The position numbers and the translations under genes were made by a program. The notes under the pieces were generated by a model, which had not been told where the DNA came from, made no database searches, and was given only the letters and a program-made list of their open reading frames with translations. A DNA stretch of 64,000 nt from an uncultured Oscillospiraceae bacterium (GTDB lineage Bacteria; Bacillota; Clostridia; Oscillospirales; Oscillospiraceae), in NCBI GenBank assembly GCA_948616425.1, contig CAPGBJ010000053.1:1-64000 (forward strand). Reading direction: 5' to 3'. This document shows positions 8,036-16,306 of the stretch, piece after piece (position 1 is the first letter of the stretch; each line of letters opens with the position of its first letter).

Positions 8036-9256
8036 ATGAACGTGCTGTTAAAAAAAGAGAATCTGTTCCTGCGAGTTGCCGTCGGCTTTGTCGTCGGCGT
8101 CGCTCTGGGCTTGGCCGCCCCAGAGTTTTCCATCGCCACCAAGGTGGTGGGCGATATCTATCTAAACATGATTAAACTGATGATTATCCCCATTGTGGTG
8201 TGCGCTGTCTTCTGCGGCATTGCCAACATCAAGGATGGGAACCTGCTGCGCCGCATCGGGGTGCGCACAGTGGCCCTGTATGTGGTGATGTTTGTCGTCT
8301 GTGCGGTGATTTCTCTGGCCATTGCCTGGGCAATTCGGCCGGGGCTGGGTACGGTGTTTGAGAACGCCCCTGTCTATGAGGGGGACATCACCACCCCCAC
8401 AATCAGCAGCTTTCTCATTGCCATTGTCCCCACCAATATCGTCAAGGCAGCCGCTGACGGCAGCACCCTGCCTGTCATCTTATTTACCATCGTCTTTGCC
8501 ATTGCAATTTTATCCATCGGCGAGAAGGGCGGGCCAGTTCTGGCCTTTATGAACAGCCTGTCCGACGCCTTTTTCAAGATGCTGGGCTATTTCATGGAGG
8601 TCTCTCCTCTGGGCGTGCTGTCTCTGATGGCCTTCTCAGTGGCCCAGTACGGCGCGGGTATTTTCGGCGCCCTGGCCAAGTACATCGCCACCTGCTGGCT
8701 GTGCTGTATTGTGGTATTTCTAGCGGCTATGGTCCTCCCCGTCTGTCTGTACACCAAGCTCAGCCCTATGAAGTTTGTCAAAGCCTGCGGCAAAGTAGCT
8801 CTGGTGACGCTGTCTACCACCTCCTCCGCCGCCACTCTGCCCACCACCATCAATGTGAGCACCCAGGATCTGGGCGCCCCTGAGGGTGTCTCCAAGTTCA
8901 CCCTTCCGCTGGGTTGCACCATCAACATGTGCGGCGGCGCCTGCTCCTTCTGCTGTCTGGCGGTCTTTGTCTCCGACTTCTACTCCATCAATCTGCCCCT
9001 GGGCACCATTGTCTTCCTGGTGATGGTGGCCACCCTGCTCAATATGGCTGCTCCGGGCATCCCCGGCGGCGGCGTGGTGCTGGGCGCCTCCTTCCTTTCT
9101 ATTTTGGGGCTGCCTATCGACCTGATGGGCCCCATCAGCGGCTTCTACCGCCTGCTGGACATGGCCTTCACCACCATCAATGTGGAGGGCGACGTGGCCG
9201 CTAACCTGATGATTGCCAAGAGCATCGGCGAGTATGACGGCTCTATGGCGAAGTGA
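8036..9256 (+). CDS. Dicarboxylate/amino acid:cation symporter (DAACS family)
   Basis: 406-residue cytoplasmic-membrane symporter of the GltP/GltT/SstT superfamily, importing an acidic or neutral amino acid or a C4-dicarboxylate with cations. Signatures are the serine-rich hairpin TLSTTSSAATLP (about residues 258-269), the TM7 motif NMCGGA in place of the usual NMDGTA, and the hairpin-2 motif PGIPGGG. The replacement of Asp-Gly by Cys-Gly in the TM7 motif may alter ion or substrate use. It is followed after 10 nt by a prephenate-dehydratase-like gene and tyrA, suggesting a link to aromatic amino acids, though substrate cannot be read from sequence. Confidence 0.92.
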   Translation: MNVLLKKENLFLRVAVGFVVGVALGLAAPEFSIATKVVGDIYLNMIKLMIIPIVVCAVFCGIANIKDGNLLRRIGVRTVALYVVMFVVCAVISLAIAWAIRPGLGTVFENAPVYEGDITTPTISSFLIAIVPTNIVKAAADGSTLPVILFTIVFAIAILSIGEKGGPVLAFMNSLSDAFFKMLGYFMEVSPLGVLSLMAFSVAQYGAGIFGALAKYIATCWLCCIVVFLAAMVLPVCLYTKLSPMKFVKACGKVALVTLSTTSSAATLPTTINVSTQDLGAPEGVSKFTLPLGCTINMCGGACSFCCLAVFVSDFYSINLPLGTIVFLVMVATLLNMAAPGIPGGGVVLGASFLSILGLPIDLMGPISGFYRLLDMAFTTINVEGDVAANLMIAKSIGEYDGSMAK

Positions 9257-9266
9257 GGTGTCCGCA

Positions 9267-9833
9267 GTGAAAATTGGTTATCAGGGCATTGAGGGCAGCA
9301 ACTCCCGGGCAGCTGCGGAGCAAATGGCCCGACGTCTGGGCTGGTCAGACGTGACGTACATCCCCCTGGTTCACTCCCAGGGGGTGGTGGACGGGCTGAG
9401 GTCCGGGGCGGTGGATTGCGGCGTGATGGCGACGCAAAACCATGTGGCCGGTGTTGTGCAGGAGAGCGCGGAGGCCCTGCGGGGCGTGCAATACCGCATC
9501 CTGGCGGAGGACTGCATCCCCATTCATCACTGCCTGTTTGTGAAAGACCCCTCCTTGGTAGAGATTGACATAGTTGCCTCCCACATCCAGGCGTTGAAGC
9601 AGTGTGAGGGACATCTGAAGATGGAATATCCCAATGCCGTCTGGCAGGAACTGGAGGACACAGCCATCGGCGCGCGCTATCTGGCGGAGGGCAGGCTGTC
9701 CCCCGCCACAGGGGTGCTGTGCCGCCGGGACGCCGGCCTCTCCTTTGGGCTGCACCTGCTGCGGGAAAACATGGAGGACAACGAGCAAAACGCCACTCAA
9801 TTTATTTTGTTCGCCCTGGAAAAGGAGGGGTGA
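9267..9833 (+). CDS. Prephenate dehydratase-domain protein with altered TRF motif
   Basis: 188-residue single-domain protein matching prephenate dehydratase along its length. It has an N-terminal VKIGYQGIEGSNS in place of the usual 'YLGPEGSFS', the VASHIQALKQCEGHL block that matches 'SHPQALAQC', and a C-terminal helix/strand ENMEDNEQNATQFILF. The conserved catalytic Thr-Arg-Phe is Thr-Gln-Phe here, so classic dehydratase activity is uncertain; BacA-type prephenate decarboxylases are family members that also lack the canonical motif. There is no ACT regulatory domain. GTG at 9267 is chosen because GAGGTG lies 7 nt upstream. It is cotranscribed with tyrA. Confidence 0.85.
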   Translation: MKIGYQGIEGSNSRAAAEQMARRLGWSDVTYIPLVHSQGVVDGLRSGAVDCGVMATQNHVAGVVQESAEALRGVQYRILAEDCIPIHHCLFVKDPSLVEIDIVASHIQALKQCEGHLKMEYPNAVWQELEDTAIGARYLAEGRLSPATGVLCRRDAGLSFGLHLLRENMEDNEQNATQFILFALEKEG

Positions 9834-9836
9834 GGC

Positions 9837-10700
9837 ATGGCTGAACTTGTGGTGGTAGCCGGCCTGGGGCTGCTGGGCGGTTCTATGGCCAAGGCCCTTA
9901 AGCGATACACAGACTGCCAGGTCTTTGGCTGGAACCGCACCGCCTGTGTTGCGGAACGGGCCCTGGCCGAAGGGGCCATCGACGGCATTGCGGATGACGC
10001 CGTCCTGTCCCGCTGTGACCTGTTGATCCCGGTTTTGTACCCAGAGGCAACCATCGGCTTCTTAAAGCGGGTGATCCCCCAGATGAAACGGGGGGCTCAG
10101 GTGGTGGACCTGGTGGGGGTAAAGACCGCCGTAGTGGAGGCGGTCACCCCTGTGGCCCTGGCCCATGGCGTCCGATATACCGGCGGGCATCCTATGGCTG
10201 GACTGGCAAAAGCGGGGTATGAGCGCGCTTTTTCTGACCTGTTCCAGGGGGCCAGTATGATCCTGGTGCCCACCCCAGCCACGGCTGAGGGGGACATTGA
10301 CGCCCTTGGCGCCCTCTTCCGCCAGGTAGGATTTCAGCGGATCAAGGTCTGTGACCCTCAGACCCATGATCGGATGATTGCCCACACCTCCCAGCTGGCC
10401 CATGTGGTGTCCAACTCCTATGTAAAAAGTCCGGTCTCCCCCCAGTATGTGGGCTTTACCGGCGGCAGCTATAAGGATATGACCCGCATTGCCTGTCTCA
10501 ACGAACAGGTATGGAAAGAGCTGTTTCTGTTGAATCGGGAGGCCCTTCTCCCGGAGATCGACCAGCTGCTCTCCCACATGACGCAGATGCGGGACGCCAT
10601 TGCGGCAGGGGACTCAGACCGGCTGGAGGACATTCTGCGCCGGGGCCGAGAGGCCAAGGAGCGGATTGACGCGCTGAACCCAGACCAGCCTTCAGAGTAG
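9837..10700 (+). CDS. tyrA: Prephenate dehydrogenase
   Basis: 287-residue TyrA converting prephenate to 4-hydroxyphenylpyruvate in tyrosine synthesis. The N-terminal Rossmann fold carries GLGLLGGS (about 9-16). The catalytic-domain signature GGHPMAG lies near residue 117, and the histidine of the HDRMIAHTSQLAHV segment near 180. No chorismate mutase or ACT domain is fused. It begins 3 nt after the dehydratase-like gene behind GGAGGGG. Residues after ~260 form a charged helix. It ends just before a strong terminator. Confidence 0.94.
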   Translation: MAELVVVAGLGLLGGSMAKALKRYTDCQVFGWNRTACVAERALAEGAIDGIADDAVLSRCDLLIPVLYPEATIGFLKRVIPQMKRGAQVVDLVGVKTAVVEAVTPVALAHGVRYTGGHPMAGLAKAGYERAFSDLFQGASMILVPTPATAEGDIDALGALFRQVGFQRIKVCDPQTHDRMIAHTSQLAHVVSNSYVKSPVSPQYVGFTGGSYKDMTRIACLNEQVWKELFLLNREALLPEIDQLLSHMTQMRDAIAAGDSDRLEDILRRGREAKERIDALNPDQPSE

Positions 10701-10737
10701 ATTCTGCCGCATTTCCCACCCCATGGATCAATCTATC

Positions 10738-10769
10738 AAACGACGCGCCCCGGTGGGGCGCGTCGTTTT
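10738..10769. terminator. Bidirectional-looking terminator after tyrA
   Basis: Perfect 14-bp arms AAACGACGCGCCCC and GGGGCGCGTCGTTT with a 3-nt loop, followed by TTTTA on the plus strand. It closes the symporter-tyrA operon. Confidence 0.88.
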
Positions 10770-10803
10770 ACTGTGACGGCATTCAAAAAAGTGTAAAGCT
10801 TAC

Positions 10804-10856
10804 TTGACACAAAATGTAAAGTGTGCTATACTCAAAAGTAGTAAAGCAAACTTTAC
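10804..10856 (+). promoter_or_regulatory. Promoter and palindromic operator of the HTH unit
   Basis: -35 TTGACA at 10804-10809, 17-bp spacer, -10 TATACT at 10827-10832. Just downstream, GTAAAG-CAAA-CTTTAC (10841-10856) is a perfect palindrome with a 4-bp centre. A further GTAAAG lies within the spacer (10815-10820) and another just upstream of the -35 (10793-10798). Its place across the start site suggests repression by the HTH protein encoded next. Confidence 0.75.
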
Positions 10857-10906
10857 TTCTCCCGGTCTGTGGAATGGAATCCGCCAATGACGAAAGGGGT
10901 GGTTCA

Positions 10907-11110
10907 GTGACCAACAGGATATCGCAGCTGCGCAAAGAGCGGCGTATCTCCCAGGCGGAGTTGGCCGACAGTGTGGATGTCACCCGGCAGACCATCATCT
11001 CCCTGGAGAGCGGCCGGTACAACGCCTCCCTGCTGCTGGCCCACAAGATTGCCAGGTATTTCGGACTGACCATTGAGGAAGTATTTCTGTTTGAGGAGGA
11101 GATACCATGA
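10907..11110 (+). CDS. XRE/Cro-type HTH transcriptional regulator
   Basis: 67-residue single-domain HTH-3 protein. RISQLRKERRISQAELADSV forms helices 1-2, VTRQTIISLESGRY is the recognition helix, and IARYFGLTIEEVF is the usual YozG-like ending. The upstream in-frame ATG at 10823 is impossible as a start because it lies within the promoter; GTG at 10907 follows AAAGGGGTGG. It is coupled by ATGA overlap to a membrane protein, and the palindrome at its promoter suggests autoregulation. This regulator plus small-membrane-protein pair is common in Firmicutes, with poorly known roles. Confidence 0.9.
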   Translation: MTNRISQLRKERRISQAELADSVDVTRQTIISLESGRYNASLLLAHKIARYFGLTIEEVFLFEEEIP

Positions 11111-11535
11111 AACCAACACGAGGAAAGCCCAAAAAGTGGCAGTGGGCCACAGCTGCCGGGTTTCTGCTTGTGGGACTGCTGCTGCTTCCTCCCTTCGTTC
11201 CCGCCTTTCTGCGGGAGAAGCTGCCCCATATTTTTCTCTCTGTGGGCCTTATTCTGCTGCTCGCTACCATATTTCAAAATGTGTACTACAAGAATCTGCC
11301 CATCGACGAGCAAAAGGAACGGGACCGAGAGGACCGGGACGAGCGTGCTGCTATGGTTCACATGAGATCCGCCAGCATCCTGATGGACGTAGAGACCGGC
11401 CTGATGGTTGTTTTGCTCATCGTGTATGGCGTTTATTGGGACAATTGGGAGATCTGCTCCCTGCTGCTTTGGATCAACTTTTTTCGAATCTTTGCCATTG
11501 AGTTCATCCGCTGGCTGGTCAATCGAAAATATTGA
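11107..11535 (+). CDS. Membrane protein coupled to HTH regulator
   Basis: 142 residues with two N-terminal membrane segments (about 12-33 and 40-58), a charged loop rich in Asp, Glu and Arg (QKERDREDRDERA, about 68-81) and two C-terminal hydrophobic segments (about 94-109 and 112-131). The start overlaps the regulator stop by 4 nt. I recognise no named family beyond the general HTH-partner membrane proteins. Its proximity implies it is controlled by, or modulates, the adjacent regulator. Confidence 0.82.
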   Translation: MKPTRGKPKKWQWATAAGFLLVGLLLLPPFVPAFLREKLPHIFLSVGLILLLATIFQNVYYKNLPIDEQKERDREDRDERAAMVHMRSASILMDVETGLMVVLLIVYGVYWDNWEICSLLLWINFFRIFAIEFIRWLVNRKY

Positions 11536-11552
11536 ACTGTGAGGTGTCTGTG

Positions 11553-11648
11553 ATGGAAAAGTTAAAAAAGATGTCCCCCTATCTGATGTTTGCGGCAGCC
11601 TGGTCCCTGATTGCCGCCGCCGTTCTGCGCTGGAATAAGAGGCTGTGA
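11553..11648 (+). CDS. 31-residue single-pass membrane peptide
   Basis: A very short reading frame, MEKLKKMSPYLMFAAAW followed by SLIAAAVLRWNKRL. It has a basic N-terminus, one hydrophobic segment (about residues 9-25) and a basic end, typical of a small inner-membrane peptide. GAGGTG lies 8 nt before the ATG. It sits 17 nt after the membrane protein and 2 nt before the pseudouridine synthase ATG, so it is tightly packed in the operon. Function unknown. Confidence 0.7.
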   Translation: MEKLKKMSPYLMFAAAWSLIAAAVLRWNKRL

Positions 11649-11650
11649 CC

Positions 11651-12538
11651 ATGCGGCGGCTGGAGCTGGCAATTACCCCGGAGCTGGCAGGTGTAAAGGT
11701 AGATACCTTGCTCAAGCGCCATATGGGCCTGTCCGGGACGGTAGTACGCCGCATCAAGTGGCTGGATGACGGTATCCTGGTGGATGGAGTCCGCGTAAAC
11801 ACCCGCTTCTGCCCGGAGGCCGGACAGGTGCTGTCAGCGCGGCTGTCCGACCCCCAGCGGAGCAGCGGCATCGTCCCCGCCCCCGGGCCGCTGGATATCG
11901 TCTATGAGGACGAGGACTTGATCGTCCTCAACAAGGCCCCTGGAGTGCCGGTCCACCCGGGGCCGGGACACTTTGACGATACTTTAGGTAATTTTCTGGT
12001 GAATTATTATGAAAAAACCGGCCAAGAGGCGGATTTTCACCCCGTTCACCGGCTGGACCGGGGCACCACCGGCCTAATTGTCGCCGCCAAGCACCCCCAC
12101 GCTCAGGAGGCGCTGAAACATCAGCTGCACACAGAAAACTTCCGCCGGCTCTATCTGGCGGTGTGTGAGGGGCTTCCCGATCCGATCCACGGAACCATTG
12201 ACGCCCCCCTGGGACCCAGGCCGGGATCTCTTGTGGAACAGATGGCGCGGCCTGACGGCAAACCAGCCCGGACGAGATACGGGGTGCTGCGGCACTGGGG
12301 GACCCGGTCTCTGGTGAGCCTGGAACTGGAGACGGGCCGCACCCACCAGATTCGGGTTCATATGGCCCACATCGGTCACCCCCTCACCGGAGATTTTCTC
12401 TACGGCACCGAGGACCAAAACTTGATCGGCAGGCCGGCCCTCCACTCGGGGTATCTGTCCTTTCTCCACCCCCTCACCGGGGAAAAGCTGCAGTTTTCGG
12501 TCCCCCTGCCTGACGATATGGCCCGGCTCCGGCTGTAA
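11651..12538 (+). CDS. RluA/RluD-family pseudouridine synthase
   Basis: About 295 residues. An N-terminal S4-like RNA-binding region (LAGVKVDTLLKRHMGLSG onward) is followed by the RluA catalytic domain with the signature HPVHRLDRGTTGLIVAAK around residue 130, whose Asp is the nucleophile. GRTHQIRVHMAHIGHPLTGD is the second conserved block. It isomerises uridine in 23S rRNA or tRNA; which site is not readable. ATG at 11651 is preferred over GTG at 11645, with AAGAGG upstream. It follows the 31-residue peptide gene by 2 nt. Confidence 0.93.
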   Translation: MRRLELAITPELAGVKVDTLLKRHMGLSGTVVRRIKWLDDGILVDGVRVNTRFCPEAGQVLSARLSDPQRSSGIVPAPGPLDIVYEDEDLIVLNKAPGVPVHPGPGHFDDTLGNFLVNYYEKTGQEADFHPVHRLDRGTTGLIVAAKHPHAQEALKHQLHTENFRRLYLAVCEGLPDPIHGTIDAPLGPRPGSLVEQMARPDGKPARTRYGVLRHWGTRSLVSLELETGRTHQIRVHMAHIGHPLTGDFLYGTEDQNLIGRPALHSGYLSFLHPLTGEKLQFSVPLPDDMARLRL

Positions 12539-12556
12539 AATCTGACAAAAAAATAC

Positions 12557-12585
12557 TGGAAATCCCGCCGTTCTTGTGGTACAAT
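12557..12585 (+). promoter_or_regulatory. Probable extended -10 promoter of the phosphoglucomutase gene
   Basis: -10 TACAAT at 12580-12585 preceded directly by TGG (extended -10), with a weak -35 TGGAAA at 12557-12562 and a 17-bp spacer, about 38 nt before the ATG. The same TGTGGTACAAT string recurs at the LysR promoter (33522-33532). Confidence 0.6.
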
Positions 12586-12623
12586 GGCAGGTGTAAAATT
12601 TTAGCCGCTGGAGGTATGTCAAT

Positions 12624-14339
12624 ATGTCCTATCGCGATACTTATCAGGCATGGCTGGCCAGCTCCGCCCTGACCGCTGAGGAGAAGGCCGAGCTGGAGGC
12701 CATCAAAAACGACGAGAAGGAGATCGAGTCCCGCTTCTTCTCCCAGCTGGAGTTTGGCACCGCCGGCCTTCGGGGCACCATGGGGATGGGCACCTACCGC
12801 ATGAACATCTACACGGTCAGCCATGCCACCCAGGCCTTTGCCCAGGTCATTTTGGCCGAGGGGCCCGAGGCAGTAAAGCGGGGGGTGGCGGTGTGTTACG
12901 ACTGCCGCAACCACTCCGACGAGTTTGCCAAGGCGGCGGCCCTGATCCTGGCCAACAACGGCATCCCCGTGCGCCTGTTTGACGCGCTGCGCCCCACCCC
13001 GGAACTGTCCTTCGCCATCCGGGAGTACGGCTGTATCGCCGGCATCAACGTCACCGCCAGCCACAACCCCAAGGAGTACAACGGCTACAAGGTCTACTGG
13101 GAGGACGGCGCCCAGCTGCCCCCCAACCACGCCGACCAGGTGGCAAAGATTATGAAAGAGCTGGATGTCTTCGCCGGGCCCAAGCTGAGCTCTCCCGCCC
13201 CCGCCCCCATTACCATGATGGGCGAGGAGACCGACGAGAAGTTCCTGGCCAACGCCCTGGGGCAGGTCTACGACAAGGGGGCGGTGGAGAAGGTGGCCGA
13301 CACCTTTAAGATGGTGTACACCCCTTTCCACGGCACCGGCTACAGACTGATCCCCGAGGCGCTGAAGCGTCTGGGCATGAAGCATGTCATCTGCGTCCCG
13401 GAACAGATGGTAATAGACGGCAACTTTCCCACAGTCGTCTCCCCCAATCCGGAGAATCCCGAGGGCTTCTACCTGGCGGTGGATATCGCCAAGAAGGAGG
13501 GGGCCGACTTCATTTTGGGCTCAGACCCCGACGCCGACCGGGTGGGCCTGATGGTCAACACCGGGAACGGGGAGTTCAAGGTGCTCACCGGCAACCAGAC
13601 CGGCGTGCTGCTGCTGGACTACCTGATTGGCGCCATGAAGCGCACCGGCAAGCTGCCCGCCAAACCGGTGGCCCTGAAGACCATCGTCACCACCGAAATG
13701 GCCCGGAAAGTTGCCGAGGTCAATGGCCTGCAGTGCTTTGACACCTTCACTGGCTTTAAGTTCCTGGCCCAGAAGAAGGATCAGCTGGAGGCGTCCGGCG
13801 AAGGCAATGTTATCATGTCCTACGAGGAGAGCTACGGCTATATGTTGGGCTCCTATGTCCGGGACAAGGACGCCGTCACCGCCGCTGTGGCCATGACTGA
13901 GATGGCTGCATGGTACGCCGGCCAGGACATGACCCTGTACGACGCCCTGCTGGCCCTCTATGAGAAGTACGGCTACTATGGCGAGCGGACCATGAATCTG
14001 GTGATGCCCGGTCTGGACGGCCTGAAGAAGATGGCCGAGCTGATGGCTAACCTCCGGGAAAGGCCGCCAGTAGAGATCGCGGGAGTTGCCGTAAAGGAGC
14101 AAAAGGACTACAAGGACGGCAGCATAGTTCAGGTAGCTGACGGCAGCAGGTCCACAATGGAGCTGTCCGGCTCCAACGTACTGCGCTATGAGATGGCTGA
14201 CGGCACCAGTCTCATTGTCCGGCCCTCGGGCACTGAGCCAAAGGTTAAGGTGTATATCCTGGCCAACGGCGCCGACAGGGCGGAGTGCGACGCCAAAGTG
14301 GAGAAGTATGCCGCTTGGTCGGAGAGCTTGAAGGGCTGA
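12624..14339 (+). CDS. Phosphoglucomutase/phosphomannomutase, alpha-D-phosphohexomutase family
   Basis: 571-residue four-domain alpha-D-phosphohexomutase interconverting hexose 1- and 6-phosphates for glycogen, wall and nucleotide-sugar synthesis. The phosphoserine loop is TASHNPKEYNGYKVYW (about residue 148), the metal loop DPDADRVG (about 303), the sugar-binding loop SYEESYGYM (about 398) and the phosphate-binding RPSGTEPKVKVY (about 533). The length and SLEFGTAGLRG-like opening (LEFGTAGLRGTMG) match the PgcA/PGM2 group of Firmicutes. GGAGGT precedes the ATG. It is monocistronic and followed by a shared terminator. Confidence 0.95.
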   Translation: MSYRDTYQAWLASSALTAEEKAELEAIKNDEKEIESRFFSQLEFGTAGLRGTMGMGTYRMNIYTVSHATQAFAQVILAEGPEAVKRGVAVCYDCRNHSDEFAKAAALILANNGIPVRLFDALRPTPELSFAIREYGCIAGINVTASHNPKEYNGYKVYWEDGAQLPPNHADQVAKIMKELDVFAGPKLSSPAPAPITMMGEETDEKFLANALGQVYDKGAVEKVADTFKMVYTPFHGTGYRLIPEALKRLGMKHVICVPEQMVIDGNFPTVVSPNPENPEGFYLAVDIAKKEGADFILGSDPDADRVGLMVNTGNGEFKVLTGNQTGVLLLDYLIGAMKRTGKLPAKPVALKTIVTTEMARKVAEVNGLQCFDTFTGFKFLAQKKDQLEASGEGNVIMSYEESYGYMLGSYVRDKDAVTAAVAMTEMAAWYAGQDMTLYDALLALYEKYGYYGERTMNLVMPGLDGLKKMAELMANLRERPPVEIAGVAVKEQKDYKDGSIVQVADGSRSTMELSGSNVLRYEMADGTSLIVRPSGTEPKVKVYILANGADRAECDAKVEKYAAWSESLKG

Positions 14340-14360
14340 TGGGCCCCATATATAGACTGC

Positions 14361-14395
14361 AACCCCCCAGTTCCTCACAGGAGGACCGGGGGGTT
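14361..14395. terminator. Terminator between convergent pgm and hpt genes
   Basis: Inverted repeat AACCCCCC...TCCTC-ACAG-GAGGA...GGGGGGTT between convergent genes, serving both strands. Confidence 0.75.
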
Positions 14396-14412
14396 GGTAT
14401 GTTTTGCGGTGT

Positions 14413-14766
14413 TTACTCTCCCTGAAAGGCGCGGATGGCGGCGGCGGTCTGGGCGTAATCCGCCTCCACCTGGGGGAGAAGCTGACCGGCCAAGTCGTAA
14501 TCTTTGGTGCGCAGGGCCTCGGTAATCTGATGGCTGGAGTGGTACAGCTTGGTAAAGCTCAGATTCTGGCTGACGCCCTTCAGCGTGTGAGCAGCGCGGA
14601 AGGCCTCCTCGTGTTGGCCCGTCTGCATCGAAGTCTCCAACAGCTGGAAGGAGGGGTCAGACAGGAATTTCAGCAGGAACTTACGTACCAGCGCCTCGCT
14701 GTAAAGTCGATTTAGGACCTCCTCATAGTCGCCCTCCAGGGCGGCGTAGCACTCTTGAATGGTCAA
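14413..14766 (-). CDS. Stand-alone HPt phosphotransfer protein
   Basis: 117 residues matching the histidine-phosphotransfer (HPt) four-helix bundle. The phospho-acceptor lies in AAHTLKGVSQNL (His about residue 60). It would shuttle phosphate from the receiver of the hybrid kinase (16307-18862) to the response regulator (14763-16301). Its ATG overlaps the regulator stop by 4 nt (ATGA). It is the last gene of the phosphorelay operon. Confidence 0.92.
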   Translation of the reverse strand: MTIQECYAALEGDYEEVLNRLYSEALVRKFLLKFLSDPSFQLLETSMQTGQHEEAFRAAHTLKGVSQNLSFTKLYHSSHQITEALRTKDYDLAGQLLPQVEADYAQTAAAIRAFQGE

Positions 14767-16301
14767 TGCGTTTCCTCCTCTCCCTTACATTCCACCATCT
14801 TTCCGATCACACCTGTGTACTGAGGCGGCTCATCGGGGGACCACACAGACTGACAGATAATCTGGAACCGCGCCGGAGCCCCATCTATATGGGAGTCAAA
14901 ATAGTACTCCACAGAGGGCTCCTCAGGACTGGTCTCCTGTAGCCGCTGGGCCAGTTCCGTCATCTGGTCCACACTCATCAGCTCCAGGACCCGCTTGTTG
15001 TGGTAGGGGTCTACTGTGTCTCGCTCCAGGCCAAGGCGCTGCACACCCCGGGGGTAGAGTGTGAGCATGGAGGGCGTTCTGGTGTACTCAAACAGAATAT
15101 CCTGGCTCAGGGAGGAGAAAAAGCGCAGCTTATTCCGCTCCAACTCCAGCACGCGCAGGGTGCGGTCCGCGGTGATCAGCTCCTCATTCTGCAGCACCTC
15201 TGTGGCCGTGTTCTCCATAATCCGCTGCTCACCGCGAAGAACGGTATCCACCGCCATTTCTTTTTGAATCATGTCGCTGCTCTCTACCAGACACTCCAGC
15301 AATAGGGGCTGGAATGCGCCGCACTCGCCGTTGAGAATCATTGCCAGCGCCTTCTCGTGGGAGTGAGCCGGCTTGTAGACCCGCTCGCTGGTCAGGGCGT
15401 CGTACACGTCGGCCAGCGCCACAACCTGGGCCGAGATGGGGATTTCTTCCCCCACCAGCCCATCGGGATAGCCCCTGCCGTCATACCGTTCGTGGTGCCA
15501 GTGGCAGATTTCATAGGCGTACTTCACCAGCGGCTCGTCCTGGAACGGCACCCCACGCATCATCTCCGCGCCCATTCGGGAGTGCTCCTTCATAATGGCA
15601 AACTCCTCTGGCGTAAACTTGCCCGGCTTATTCAGCACCTCGGTAGGAATGCCGATTTTCCCCACATCGTGGAGGGTGGAGGCGTTTCCGATCAGATTGA
15701 TGGTCTCCCGGTCCAGCTGATATTTGTCGGTTTTACGCATCAGGCTTTTGAGCAAAATCTCCGTCATGGTTTGGATGTGGAGGACGTGCAGGCCGCTCTC
15801 CTCGTTCCGGAACTCCACAATGTGGCTGAGAATGGAGATCATCAGATTGTTGATCTTTTCTCTTTGATAGATCTGCTCGTTCACCATCGCCGCCAGCCGG
15901 CGCTGTTTGGCGTAAAGCATAATGGTGTTGATTACCCGCCGGCGCACTACCATCATATCGAAGGGGCGGCTGATGTAGTCGGTGACACCCATATCATAGG
16001 CCCGCTCAATAAAGGAGTGGGTGCTCTCTGCCGAGATCATGATGACAGGTACGGTGTCAATCCAGTTGTACTGATTCATAGCGGACAGCACATCAAAGCC
16101 GTCCATGTTGGGCATCACGATATCCAATAAGACCAGAGAGATCTCCTGATCCTTTTGCTGAAGAATGGCCACCGCCTGCAGGCCGTCCTCCGCCTCGATA
16201 ATATCGTAGGATTCCTCCAGCATAGAGCGAAGAATCGTTCGATTCATGTCCGAGTCGTCGGCGACCAGGATGGTATGTCGCTGTTCTTTGTTTGTGGACA
16301 C
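14763..16301 (-). CDS. Response regulator with HD-GYP domain and C-terminal extension
   Basis: 512 residues. A receiver domain (about 10-130) has acidic ADDSD and acceptor Asp in LLDIVMPNMDG. An HD-GYP phosphodiesterase domain (about 155-330) has intact HD (STLHDVGKIGIP), HHERYDGRGYPDGL and ALADVYDAL blocks, so it probably hydrolyses cyclic di-GMP. A further ~180 residues (about 335-512) look like a PAS-like sensor or output region that I cannot name. GTG start at 16301 behind GAGGA. It lies between the hybrid kinase and the HPt gene, so phosphorylation likely controls c-di-GMP breakdown. Confidence 0.92.
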   Translation of the reverse strand: MSTNKEQRHTILVADDSDMNRTILRSMLEESYDIIEAEDGLQAVAILQQKDQEISLVLLDIVMPNMDGFDVLSAMNQYNWIDTVPVIMISAESTHSFIERAYDMGVTDYISRPFDMMVVRRRVINTIMLYAKQRRLAAMVNEQIYQREKINNLMISILSHIVEFRNEESGLHVLHIQTMTEILLKSLMRKTDKYQLDRETINLIGNASTLHDVGKIGIPTEVLNKPGKFTPEEFAIMKEHSRMGAEMMRGVPFQDEPLVKYAYEICHWHHERYDGRGYPDGLVGEEIPISAQVVALADVYDALTSERVYKPAHSHEKALAMILNGECGAFQPLLLECLVESSDMIQKEMAVDTVLRGEQRIMENTATEVLQNEELITADRTLRVLELERNKLRFFSSLSQDILFEYTRTPSMLTLYPRGVQRLGLERDTVDPYHNKRVLELMSVDQMTELAQRLQETSPEEPSVEYYFDSHIDGAPARFQIICQSVWSPDEPPQYTGVIGKMVECKGEEETH

Positions 16302-16306
16302 GATAG

